NCBI GenBank assembly: GCA_031213475.1
Contig: JARUPZ010000034.1
Span: 3,309,114 to 3,373,113, forward strand
DNA length: 64,000 nt
Direction of reading: 5' to 3'
DNA from: Nereocystis luetkeana
Lineage: Eukaryota > Sar > Phaeophyceae > Laminariales > Laminariaceae
Both the position numbers and the translations under genes were made by a program. Below are positions 23,147 to 34,351 of the stretch, one piece after another (positions within the stretch are counted from its first letter, which is position 1; each line of letters opens with the position of its first letter). The notes beneath the pieces were generated by a model. It made no database searches. It saw nothing but the letters and a program-made list of their open reading frames with translations, and was not told the origin of the DNA.

Positions 23147-23549
23147 CTCTTGATGAGCAAACATGTCAGGAGACATCACAGGTCACGGGGACCCCCGCCC
23201 CCACCCCCTTGCATTTTGTGGGCGTAAAAAGAAACACTGTGGAGACATTCAACAATGTAGCACACCATTCTTATTAATAGGCGGATATGTACCGGATTGA
23301 GAGGTTGTCGACCCCTTTTGTTTGCTACATTGTTCAGATCAGAGTCTCCACAAGGATGCATTGACGCCCACAGCGTGCAAGGCGGGGAGGGATTTGTTCG
23401 ATGTTTCCACGAGGGTGTTTTGACGCCCACATTGCGTGTGTAAGGAGGGACCGTCTGTGAAGTCAGCAAGGGAAAACGCGTGACTTGCCAGAGAAGGGAG
23501 CTCGTGGGCTGTCAAGGGTGCAGGGCCGAGTGTTCCACCACCAAGAGCT

Positions 23550-23697
23550 GTTGTTGTCATCGGAGAGCAAATTTATCCATATTCGTGATTTTTTCACTTT
23601 TTTCCTGATATTTTGCTCGGTGTGAAAAAATCACGTACAGCTTTGCTATTATTATTACAGAATAGGAAATTCTGGAAGAAAAAGCTCTCCGATAACA
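23550..23697. mobile_element. Fold-back MITE with ATCGGAGAGC ends, copy 2
   Basis: GTTGTTGTCATCGGAGAGC to GCTCTCCGATAACAAC; the flanking bases are also inverted, as in copy 1, and the inner part differs in length. Confidence 0.75.
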
Positions 23698-26665
23698 ACG
23701 GCCTTAACAAAAGTATTCGTTTTTGGTGCTAGTTAGAGCAAATCAAGGGAGATTCAGTGTCTTGTCCAGGTCTGTCGAGGGGTGAAAGTGTTGTCTCATG
23801 GAACGTGTTTGCTCTTGGTAGGCGTTGGCGTGCTTCTCCTAATCGCCCGGTAGGTAGGGGTCACACTTTTTGACCAAGTTTTTTTTTACCAGTTGAGTTC
23901 TAAAAGGGTTACCGTATCACACTGGGTGATAAAATAACACACCCCGTGGGGCGAACTTCAGACCCGGTTTTTCCCAACACATTGGGGGGGGGGGGGGGGG
24001 GGGCACACAACGAAAATGGTGTCTCTGGAATTATTTCGTCGAGAAGGTTGCACAGACGCATCGTCGTTCGGCGTATTCGGTACACCCTCCCCGTTGTCGA
24101 GAAACCCAGCTTTGAAAATCGTCTGAGGAGGGGGTGTGTTATTTTATCACCCTAGTGTGATAGTGTTACAAGGTAGGTGAGCAACTACCGGTTAGTATTG
24201 TATAGTTACTAGTTTCACTGTACCAAGAGTCCATTAGCTTCAGTAGTAGCGCATAAACGGGTTGCCCAAACAAACGTTCTTCGGAATTATGTTTCGGGTG
24301 AGATACTGGGCAAGCTCATGTTATTCATAGCTTATAGAAAGGCAGCACCCCTCCAACGTGGCATTGCTCTATACTGCAGGCTGGAGTATAGTGGCTCTGA
24401 CGAGAGAGAGGGAGCGAATCGTAGGGCAACGATGATAGTCTCCCTATCGTTACGTAGAGAAGACATTCTCACCAGAATAATAAGTATGCAGAATTCTGAG
24501 GGTAAGCACGCCCACGCCTACCGTTGCAGCTCCACTACTACAGCAGCGGTAGGCGTACAATCATCGACGCATTGGGGAGGTGGAGCCCATTTCTTCCAGG
24601 AGAGGCCCTGACGAGTACACGACTCTCAGCTGCCACGCCTTTGGGATACATATCACGTACACCACACTGTTGTCACATGCGGACACTCCGCTCACACAGT
24701 AGTTAGTGTCCAGATCAGCTCGCAACAGAACACCCCAACGGGGTGAGACCACGCACATGATCCCTGGAAGACACCCATGATCAGGGGTACCAGGAGCGTC
24801 TTGCAACGAAATGACATGATGCATTTACCAGGTGCCTGATATGTGACTGGTGTACATGTTTTGGGCACTAGAAATCGCAGCAGCAATGTGTCGCAAAAAC
24901 AGAGGGAGCGATATCTACTCAACCTCAGCTCTCGCCAAAACACGATCAGAGCTATCCCAGGATAGGCCTAGACAGGATTCATGCAGTTGGCCGGGGACGA
25001 GTTGCGAAGGCAAGACTCCGGAACGTACTCACACAGACCCGGTATAGCAACAGCGATGGTCCTGAACGAGTAGAGAGCAGAGTCAACGACACGACAGGAA
25101 CCACGATGAAAACAAAAATTTCGGCCATGAGACAAGCCAAGACTGCGCCGCGCGCGTGGAAGCGCATCGGGTGGAGGTGGGCGATGAAAAAAATATGTGA
25201 GAGAGAGTCCAGCACTGCTCCTCTTGTCTTTTAACTGCTGCTTCTTCGGTCTGCCACTCAGAAATCGGAGGCACCGCCAACCAGGGAGTAACACCATCTT
25301 ACCGACGGAGACGGTCTCGAAACAACCACCCTACCGACGGAAACAGTCACGAAATAACCATCTTACCGACGGAAATAATCGCATAAGATATGATGAAACC
25401 GAATCGAAACAACCCAAGACAAAACTCGCGGCATTAGCCCCCCCCCCCCCCCTCCCAAGTGTCGTGACGTGACAGTAGGCGACAAGCGGATGTCCTTCCA
25501 GCTTAAAACCCCTCCTTCCTCTCCAACAAGCTTCACCAGCAGTAGCTACAGCCGAATCGGCATCATCGCGCCACGGCTGGTGTTTCGCAGAAGAATTAGC
25601 TACACCTAACAGAGCACCCATCAAGCAAGCAAAAAGTTGCACGAGGGAAAAACCAAGTGCAAAGAAAGCAGGCAAGCACTCCGACAGAGCTGAAGGTGCG
25701 AACGGAGGAACCCAGCAACCGGAAGAAACACCCCTCATGTCACTTAGGCCTGCACAGCGAAGCATCGCGAGGTGGCCAAAAGCAGCGGGAGGACGGAAAG
25801 AGAGACGAGTATCGTAGCGTTATATAGTGCACGTACAAAACGTTTTAGATACGTAAAATACCCCATTTTGTACCCATTTCCCACACCCACACAGGGGGGG
25901 GCATACCAAAATCAGGTAAACTAAACAAAGAACGTTTTCCCGTAAATTCGTTCATAAATTCCACCTTGATGTTTTTTTCATGAACCTCTAGGTGCGGTGA
26001 TGTTTGGACTTGTTGTGTCCGTCTCGGATCAGCTTTTGATTGAGCCTGAACGAACGACGGAACTGTCCGGGAACAAACCAAAACCGAATCGAGGCCACGC
26101 AAGCAAAGGAACGCCGGCAGTTTAATAGCGACAAGCAACAATATTCTCCTCGTTGGCCCCTAGATTATTTCCCGGGGAGTTGCTTGCTACATCGGATGCG
26201 AAGCCGTCTTTTTCGCGGGCGAACGGGTGAAAACTAATAAAGAGGCGTTATTCGTTGGCGCGCCAATCCCATGAGCCTGCCTCAGCCGTATACTGCAGCC
26301 GTCCAAGCCTGAAACAATCTAGAGCAAGCGGCCGCGCATATCCAACTCAGCAATAACGAACAAGCAGAGGCTGCTGTATATACTACTGTACCAGGTACAT
26401 GACTAAATGAGCACGACCAACAAAAAATAAGTTCAGCTAGCTCACTCAGGGAAGGTGTTTCCTGTTGACAGGCTCGTTCTTTCCTGAGCACAGCGCAGCC
26501 GTACGTAAACCACGGCAATCGAGTCCCCGGAACCCCGACGAAAAAAATCGCCACGCCCGATCCAGCACGAACGAACCAACAAGCCATCACTATCCCCCAG
26601 CAGTTCATGCATAACCCCATCACCGAACGAACAATTTAGTATATGCATGCGCTGTATGCGCGCAC

Positions 26666-26744
26666 CTTGGCCGGTCCGTTCTTGGGGGCCGAAGAGCCCT
26701 CCTGGAAGCCGTTCTTGAAGCGGCGGGGGAGGGTCTTCATGTGG
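26666..26744 (-). CDS. RPL37: eL37 exon 4
   Basis: 79 bp after GAACAG, encoding [20 protein letters not shown] and KNGPAK, equal to human [20 protein letters not shown]. It may continue as VRAYSACIY to a stop at 26636-26638, or splice at GTGCGC. Confidence 0.9.
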
Positions 26745-29700
26745 CTGTTCAACGTTAAGGTAAGCAGCAGCAGCAATGAGGAAGAAAACGAGGAGGAGCG
26801 CGTCACAACGAGGCACGGGGGCGGGCGGACGGGAAGCTCAGTGCAGGCATGAGGTTCAGACTCTTGCATCGGCATGTACATTGTACGAGGAAGCAGGGGG
26901 GGGGGGGGGGGGGGGGGAGAGCACAGGCTGGACATACGTCAAGACGCCATTATCGCAAATACTGGTGTAGGCTTCACAAACGCACCCGATACAACCGGCA
27001 ACACATCCTAGTACAACTCACGGCTCACAACTTCGTCGGCAATCGAGACCCCTCCCACACACCCCTTGTTCAGTACCTGGTATAAGCGCAAGCGCGACGG
27101 GGCAGCGTCTCCTCTCTCGCTGCATATAGAGACAGAACACCTACAGTGGGCTAGCATACACGTATGTACCCCAAGACCGCGAATCTCGCGTGCAGTCACA
27201 CCCCGCTTTTTAGTTTGGCGTAAGCTCAACAAGGACGCGCGCGCGACGGGACAACCGTCTCTCCTTTCTCTTCACAAGACACAGATTGAACACCGAGCAC
27301 CATGTACGAAGACCTAAACCGACGCTACGTGCGGCGGGACAAAAAATACCACAACAAAACCGCCGCGCTCTTTCTTTGACAGCCACCACTAACACCAACG
27401 ACAGCACCAGCCGACAGGTCATCCATTGGTGGTGTCACAAACTCTATTACTACCGTAAAAAATGGCCCACACTAATTTCAAGTAGATTGCCTCCCCCCCC
27501 CCCCCCCCCCCCAAAGCGGGTACTCCCTTTCTCAAAAGGTTGAACCCCCTCTTCCTTCCTCCGGCAAGTTATCCTCTTTCACAGGTCCGTTTTGTACGCA
27601 TCGACTTGGCCGAGCTTGCACAAATTAGATTCAAATGAGCTTTACAACCCGAAACAAACCCTTTATCCTAGCGTAAGCGTAAACCCGACCGCCTATTCAC
27701 GCTGTCGGGACGAAGCTGTTGCGGAAAAAATGTTTCAAGAAACGTGACTCCGAATAAACCTTTTCTTCAATCAACCCTGTAAGGACTGCAGTCCCGATTT
27801 GGGAATAATCTCCACAAATTTCAAGTAGTTTATCCCCACAACAGGATTGCGGTCCTAAAACAAACCCGGCCGCCTTGCCACGATCTCGGAATGAAGCTGC
27901 AATAATACCAAAACTTTGTTGTGAGCGTTATTCACCGTTTCGTCAGAGCTGGGCCAAGTCGTACAACAGCATACGAAGTACCTGGTATCACTTGAACACA
28001 GTGTGAATACGTCAACAAAAAGCACCTACAAAACCTGGGCAAGCATTATAATATTAACATTATTGAAGCTATCCCTAAAATAACAACCTCGAGCTTTGGA
28101 CGATTTTATACCAGCAAGACTTTAGTCACGCTCGCCGCTGAAGACATTTTTCTCGATCGATTTTTCGTAGCGTGCCCAAGAAAGCGAGCCTGGTGTTCTT
28201 AATATTATGAGGCCTTCTTATTGGTGGTCCCATACTGTACACCACTTCTTACCCATCTTCAGACTTCTTGTCGTGCTTTTTGGTGACCACGGCAAGGAAC
28301 CACCGTCAGATCAACATACTACTGCTACGAGTGCTACTACTATTTTACCACTAATGCTACCACTGCCACGACTACTGCTCCTACTATCGCTACTTGAAAG
28401 TGCAACCACCGCTTCATCGATATCATACTGACAAAATCCGCGACCTCGGGGCGCGTCCGTTACAAAACTAGCTCGTACCGCATGCGTCCGGTGCCCTGCG
28501 TGCGGCGGCGCTTCGCCTTGTCGCTCCAGTTGACTGAACAACAACGAAAAGGCAGTGGGAACAATGGAAGGGGGACAAGAGACACGTGATGAGGACGGGT
28601 GACGCTTGGATGGTCAAGCGTTCCGACTTACCGGAGTGCTCTCTGCGACAAAAGGAAGACCGACGGAAACGACTCAGAACGACACATCGTATACCACCCC
28701 TGAGTCACATTTCAACATGGAGATTAACGGAAACGAACGACGGAAAAAACTCCGAGCAGCGCACCTTATCCTCCCGTAAGTTACATAAAACACAGCAAGG
28801 AGGTCGATGAAAACATGCCAACGCGGCGCATCCTGTCCCACCCTCAAAAAGGACTACAATTCGACCCACAGCACCGAGCTGCGAAACAATGTCGAGACCG
28901 AGCAGGAACTACACCCACCCGTGCGCTACATGGCATTGTGGAGACCGACGGAAAAACTCATGGCAGAGCCTTTGAACCAACCCTGAGTTACAAAACAGTA
29001 TGGAGACCGACGGAAACAACCCTAAGCAGTGCACCAAGTCCGACCCCTGAGCATCAAAGACACCATGGAGACCGACGGCAACTACTCGAACTCAGACCGG
29101 CGCATAGCATCCACCCCGGAATGGAACGCTATGATACAGCATGGATACCGACGGAAACCCAGAGCGGCGCAACTCATCCTGTCGTGGAGCGACGTACAAA
29201 ACAACACCAAGGCCGGCGCAACCTACTCAGACTGACGGAAACAACTCACAGCGACGCATCTTGGCGGCCGGGTAGCCGCAGGACGCGCAGACCTTCTTCT
29301 GCTTGTGGAAGGAGGTGCGGCCGCAACGCCGGCAGGCCGTGTGGGTCTTGGTATGCCTCTTACCGAACGAAGCCGTTCCCTTCGTCTGCTCGCCACAAAA
29401 CAACACAACAAATAAGAGAAAACGCCGAAACAGACCGAGGAGAGGACAAACACCCAACAAGCCAACAGACAAGTACCACGGACACACGGACGAGAACGCA
29501 AGACCGACGAGAGGACAAACAAAACAGGACAGACGGACGGACAAACCAACGAAAAAAAAATGCGGAGGCAGTGAGTATTGTGTGCGCGGGAGCGGTAGAG
29601 GAGACAAAACAAGTACCTGATTTTGCTGAAGTTTTTGCGGTCAAGCCTCTATACTACCGGTGCTCGTCCATAACAGCGATTCGCCCAGCATGGCATACCG

Positions 29701-32202
29701 TGGCTTGTTTCAGCCTGCCATGTGTTCACACCTAGGACAGATAATCTACAGATACATCGACAGACATCATCTACATCCTAACCTGCCGTTATGAGATGTT
29801 GTGCATCACCTGTGCAGTACAGATTCAACCCCGAAAACGTGTTTCAGATCATGCACAGCATACAACAGCGACCACCCGGCAATGTAAGACAGCTCATTTT
29901 GAAGAGGAATCTATCTATCTATCTACGCTGGCAGACCTGGAGGATGATACATGTGATCTATTTGTTCGAGGTGTCCGGTCTTTTTTAGACGTTGCAAAAC
30001 CATTCTGATGAACGAGTACATACGCAAAAGAGGGCGAGGTGGCAAGGAGGGGATCGAGAAAGGCTTCGTGCGCCCGGGTTCCTACAGTTGTACTCTGCTT
30101 GCTGTACAGCAGCAGTAGTGCCTTCGTGCTTACGTGCGTCGAGCAGGGTCGCAAATCTTTTCGATAATCGTAGCTCCAACTAGTTTGTCCCCAAAAACGG
30201 GGATACAGTTAACTCTACAGGGACTGTAACGCTAAACGGGTCGTCGATTCATCAGGAACGCCGCTCGAACGAAAACTTAAGGGTGGGCATATAATGTACA
30301 CCAAACTTCAGTCGCAGCCACCGGTGATGCTTACAGAAAGCGTTTGCAGGTTGGTTAGCGGGCAAGACTGGAAGAATCCGGCCGATACCCCAACCCGTCC
30401 TTACATTTTGCTACACCACAAAGTGGGTTCATCACTGACGTCGGGGGTCCACGCATGATATAGTACGAAGTACCAGGTATCGCGTACCAAGGTATTAGAC
30501 TACCGTACCGCCATCGATAGCGTCCGTCACGTGAGACCAGACACTCGCCAACAATCCTTGTCAGCATACCGGTACGATACATTGTCCCCAGCGGGTACTA
30601 GGGGGGAACACAGCAGTGATCAGGACAAAACATGCTTACAAGTAAAAATAATGGAATATACCCGGTATAGTTTTTTTTGTTTACGTCAAGGGTCTTGAAT
30701 TGAATACTATGCCCACCCGTTATACCAGGTACCAGGTATACCGGTACAAGGTATGCGGTCATCACTTTTACTTTCCAGTCCAACTCGTAGGAGGTTTTAC
30801 CCTCGGCGTTCTTCTGGACAAGCCGTGGTGGTCACAGGTGTCGTCCCTTCTCCCCCCCGGTGCGTGCCCTTATTTTTTTTGTCGCGCATAGGGTTCAGCA
30901 TTCCCATTCCTCCTCGACTTTCATCGAATATAGCCAACTCACGCTCTCGCTCTTTCCGCTTATTATCATTTTTTTAGAAAGAAAAAGTCCCTTCGTACGA
31001 GCATGCACTCAGGGAGACTTGAACCCACGAAATTGATCTTGATAGGCACGCGGACCACCTGCTGTACCAAGCCACCGGGGACGCCGGCCTTGGTATGTAC
31101 CATGTATACATGCAGCGGCCATAGAGTCTAATACCAGGCACCAAGTTATCCCCCTTTTTAGTATACCAGGTGTACGTATCGGTACCAGGTAGCAGCTACC
31201 AGGTATGTGGTGCGAGGTACCAAGTATGTACCAATATACAGCGGCCATAGAGTTAATCAGGCAACAAGTTATCCTATTAATAGACCAGCACCACCGCCGT
31301 GTCCACGGCGGTACGATATAATACGCGCTATCGACAACGCTAGCGTTCGTAGTGACAGAGACCAAAGCAGTCGACAAAAACATGTCAAAACACCATGTTG
31401 CCGCTATGCACTTTGAGTATACCCCAAGATGATCATTGAGTACGTTCGAACAACGTACAATATGATACCAGGTACGAGGCGGCACAGGGGCGGCCAGGCC
31501 ACCTCGCAGGCCACGCAGAAAGCTGCCAAAAACAAAAAAAGCTTGCAGATCGTGCTCCACACGAGCATCGAAAAGTAGGCGCAAATTGAAAGAACCACTG
31601 CGGAAACAACTGCTATTAATAGCACGTTTTCAGGGACAAAGTACTTGGGATTAGTGTACGAGGAGGTTTTTAGAAGTGGTACAACACAAAACACGTAAAT
31701 GCAACAAAGTACACCGTTGCATGGCCCCGCCGAACCGAAGCTTTCTGCGCCAGCAAAGCCCAACGCAACCCAGGGTCTTAGCTGATCAGCAGTTCGGCTA
31801 TCGCTTCGTCCCCCGCCCATCCACTATCGCGGTGGTGCCCACTGCCCTTCCAGGCCACTCCTTGCGAGGCTCTTGTCACACAGGCCCGCACACCCTAGTA
31901 CGCAACTCCGTGCCGCGATTGGCACAGCGCTAGGGAGGTGCATCCCGCTTTAGTCGCATGCACATCACACATCTTGCACTTCTAGAGACACCTTCCCAAG
32001 CAAGCACCGGCTGGAGTAACACAGAGGCTTTGTTCACCCACGTGTTTCCGTCTGTACCTCTCCTTGCCTGGGCCGCAAAGCAGCAGGATTGCCTCACAGA
32101 GAGAGAACATATGGATGGTCTCATCCGACTCACGACGCACCAAACCCACCAAACCAGGGAAGCATCTTTGGCACCAATAAATTGTCACAAGCCACTCACC
32201 AT
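26666..32202 (-). CDS. RPL37: 60S ribosomal protein eL37 (RPL37)
   Basis: eL37 is a small zinc-binding protein of the large ribosomal subunit. Coding pieces on the minus strand are 32202-32200 (ATG, inferred), 29385-29250, 28533-28479 and 26744-26666. Phases fit exactly (ATG|ACG, then T|TC, then CG|C). Together they give M + [20 protein letters not shown], the zinc ribbon C-RR-C...VCASC, then [17 protein letters not shown] and [17 protein letters not shown]. The human protein has the same blocks in the same order and nearly the same spacing. The last exon either reads through a possible donor (AAG/GTGCGC) for ten more residues to a stop at 26636, or splices to an unseen tail. The basic C-terminal tail varies in the family, so the end is unsettled. 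Confidence 0.93.
27773..27860. mobile_element. ~90 bp palindromic element, copy
   Basis: Diverged copy in an eL37 intron. Confidence 0.7.
28479..28533 (-). CDS. RPL37: eL37 exon 3
   Basis: 55 bp, encoding (F)[17 protein letters not shown](R). The human counterpart is YNWSAKAKRRNTTGTGRMR. Acceptor GTTCAG and donor GTACGA are in the phases demanded by the flanking exons. Confidence 0.93.
28650..29262. repeat. Minisatellite around the eL37 exon 2 donor
   Basis: At least six degenerate units of GACCGACGGAAACAACTCA followed by AGCGGCGCATC, at about 28658, 28730, 28950, 29010, 29084, 29146 and 29233. The last unit contains the real exon 2/intron junction. Related ACCGACGGAAAC units are at 25296-25375. 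Confidence 0.8.
29250..29385 (-). CDS. RPL37: eL37 exon 2: zinc ribbon
   Basis: 45 codons plus one base, encoding [30 protein letters not shown] and [15 protein letters not shown]. The four cysteines (CxxC and CxxC) bind zinc in the family. It ends CGTCGCT before GTGAGT; this junction lies inside a unit of the minisatellite that fills the next intron. Confidence 0.95.
30755..30990 (+). repeat. Dispersed repeat shared with 4608-4770
   Basis: Second copy, inside the inferred eL37 intron 1; same order of blocks, including the CACGCTCTCGCTCTTTCCG region and, further on, CGCGGACCACCT. Confidence 0.75.
32200..32202 (-). CDS. RPL37: eL37 start-codon exon (inferred)
   Basis: The second exon begins at ACGAAGGGAACGGC, lacking only the ATG, and is preceded by an acceptor (GAGCAG). 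On the minus strand GCAGCACCATG is followed at once by GTGAGT, an ideal donor directly after a start codon in good context. Splicing the two restores MTKGT. An intron right after ATG is common in ribosomal protein genes. The link across 2.8 kb is inference. Confidence 0.5.
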
Positions 32203-33611
32203 GGTGCTGCTGGGGAGTGTTAGGCAAGAAGATCTCTCCTCTCAAAGCCTTGCCTGTCACGACTGCTGTAGCTCACGCGCGCCGACGACGAGGTCGAGGT
32301 CGTCCACTCAATATTCGTCCCCTATCAAAACACGCCTCCATATTTCATACCATATTTTGCTCGTGGCCTTCCCGACTCCACACAATACCGACTGAGGCTA
32401 TTACCAAGGTGTGTGCACGGCGGAGCGCCCACGAGCGTACCGGTCGAGTGGTTCAGAGTGTGCGAATGACCGGTTGAGACAGTACCGAGAAGTGTTTCCT
32501 GAACGTGACTAGTAGGGAGAATGATTGCCAAGCTTGATTGCGGTGTTGTCGACGATGTATATTTAGTCTGTCCTTCGAAATCACTGGTCTCTCTGTTCTC
32601 AACGCGTTAGCTTTGTTTGCTTGCTTCTATGGCACCCGGCCGTGCCCTCAGCTCCGTTTGCTTGCGACTTGCAACGACTCTCTGCGAATGCCTATGCCTG
32701 CAACTCTAGTTTGATGCTAATAAGCACCGTCAATGAAGGTTCTGGGTCCGTACCGAGCAAATCAAGAAGTGGACAATACACGGATGCTCTGCTTGCTGCT
32801 GCGCATGGTGGCCTTGTAGCCAAAGATGCCTCTTGTCTTGTTGGATGCGTCAAGGCCTCGTTTGACGTTATTATACCAGTTTTTATATTGTAAAGGGACC
32901 GGTCAGCGGTCAGTCAAGGGGTCAAAGCGCGGTCTTGTAGCATATTTGCTTCTACAATAACGGCGACGCTTTCACAACTCTGTACGTCGCGTGTTTGGAG
33001 TTCTCAGGGGCTGAACCCGATCCTACTCTACACCAAGCAAAGCCTAGCCGCTGTAGTACGCGTAGTACGTGTGCCCGGCATCCAAAACCGACTGTATCTT
33101 CCTGACACAGACCCCTTGTCCAGTACGTGCTGTTATTTAGTGTCGCCTGAACAGCGCAAATACCATCGTACCCAAAAACCTGATTTTGCTCGAACTCGCT
33201 TCGTACACTAAAACTGCTATATTAGTCGATGTCTCGCTGGCCGTCCGTGCCAGGCCTGATCTGCCGTCTCCTGACATGCCACTCCGTCCTGTCCGTAAAT
33301 ATAAAGAGCGTTTTCCCTGAACAGACACGCATAAACGATCGTGATATTTCCGGACATTTTGTTATGACCAGTGCTGTCATGTTCATCTCCACGGAATTGC
33401 CACCGACGACCGAGCAACTCTGGCTATTGCCACGGTCACTATCAATACCTACCACCCCTCTCCTAAATAGCAGTTGTATACCGACCGATTTTTTGCCTGA
33501 TTGCGGTCTTTTCTCTGGCATAATAACGCTCACAAACAGACCCCACCAAGGTATCAAATGTTGAAACACAGCAGTTGATCAACGCGGCATGTCTCCGTCC
33601 ATTTTTGTTGT

Positions 33612-33862
33612 TGTTGTTGATACCCTCGGTGCTCGTGATACTTGATACCCGTTACTCGCACTCATGAAGCAGTACTCAATACCCTCGGTGCTCGTGATAC
33701 TCGATGCCTGATATCCGTTACTTGCACTCATGGAGCAGTACTCAATACCATCGGTGCTCGTGATACTCGATACCGGTTACTCGCACTCATGAAGCAGTAC
33801 TCAATACCCTCGGTGCTCGTGATACTCGATACCCGTTACTCGCACTCATGAAGCAGTACTCA
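33612..33862 (+). repeat. Minisatellite, ~58 bp unit
   Basis: Four units of CCCTCGGTGCTCGTGATACT, CGATACCCGTTACTCGCACT and CATGAAGCAGTACTCAATA, directly before the (TACA)n tract. Confidence 0.9.
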
Positions 33863-33863
33863 G

Positions 33864-34023
33864 TACATACATACATACATACATACATACATACATACAT
33901 ACATACATACATACATACATACATACATACATACATACATACATACATACATACATACATACATACATACATACATACATACATACATACATACATACAT
34001 ACATACATACATACATACATACA
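33864..34023 (+). repeat. (TACA)40 microsatellite upstream of eS12
   Basis: 160 bp with no interruption, 165 bp before the eS12 ATG. Confidence 0.97.
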
Positions 34024-34187
34024 AACACAGCACCAGTTATATTATATTATACCAGGTATACTTTATACTCGATATACATACCCTTCTACTCTACGAACTC
34101 GTACGACCCTCGCGTGTTCAACAGGTCGCGTTCTTACTCGATGCTCGTAAAAAACTACTCGCTACTTGCGCATTGTACAGGTTAATC

Positions 34188-34351
34188 ATGACCGTGGGTA
34201 CCGAGGACGTCGAAATGAAGGAGGAGGTGGCTGCCGAGGAGGTAACCGCCCCGGAAGTAACCGAGGTGAAGGAGATCTCCGTGCTTGACGCCCTTAAGGA
34301 GGTGCTCAAGAAGGCCCTCATCTTCGACGGCCTCCGCCGCGGACTCCACGA
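34188..34351 (+). CDS. RPS12: eS12 exon 1
   Basis: 54 codons plus two bases: an acidic leader ([18 protein letters not shown]...) followed by the first conserved helix. Ends CTCCACGA before GTGAGT; the split codon GA|G restores E before CAKALD. Confidence 0.9.

Larger units (their letters stand above)
17330..26635. other. Repeat-rich stretch between Nup54 and eL37
   Basis: Contains ATATC-type simple repeats, a tandem trimer of the palindromic element, minisatellites (20745-21060), two fold-backs with GGAGAGC ends, two SINE-like units and a full G-run repeat. No exon of a recognised family was found. The last Nup54 exon and any eL37 tail should lie here. Confidence 0.6.
32203..34187. promoter_or_regulatory. 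Shared upstream region of divergent eL37 and eS12
   Basis: About 2 kb separates the inferred eL37 ATG (minus) from the eS12 ATG (plus), so promoters for both genes should lie here. It holds one copy of a GGTCAGTCAAGGGGTCAAA repeat (about 32870-32960), a ~58 bp minisatellite and a 160-bp (TACA)n tract ending 165 bp before the eS12 start. No clear TATA or known ribosomal-gene box was seen. Confidence 0.45.

Noticed and set aside
28815-29735. 306-codon plus-strand open frame
   Set aside because: It runs through the GACCGACGGAAAC minisatellite and antisense to the eL37 zinc-ribbon exon; composition follows the repeat.
33787-34150. MYVC and HTYI repeat proteins
   Set aside because: Translations of the (TACA)40 microsatellite in different frames.
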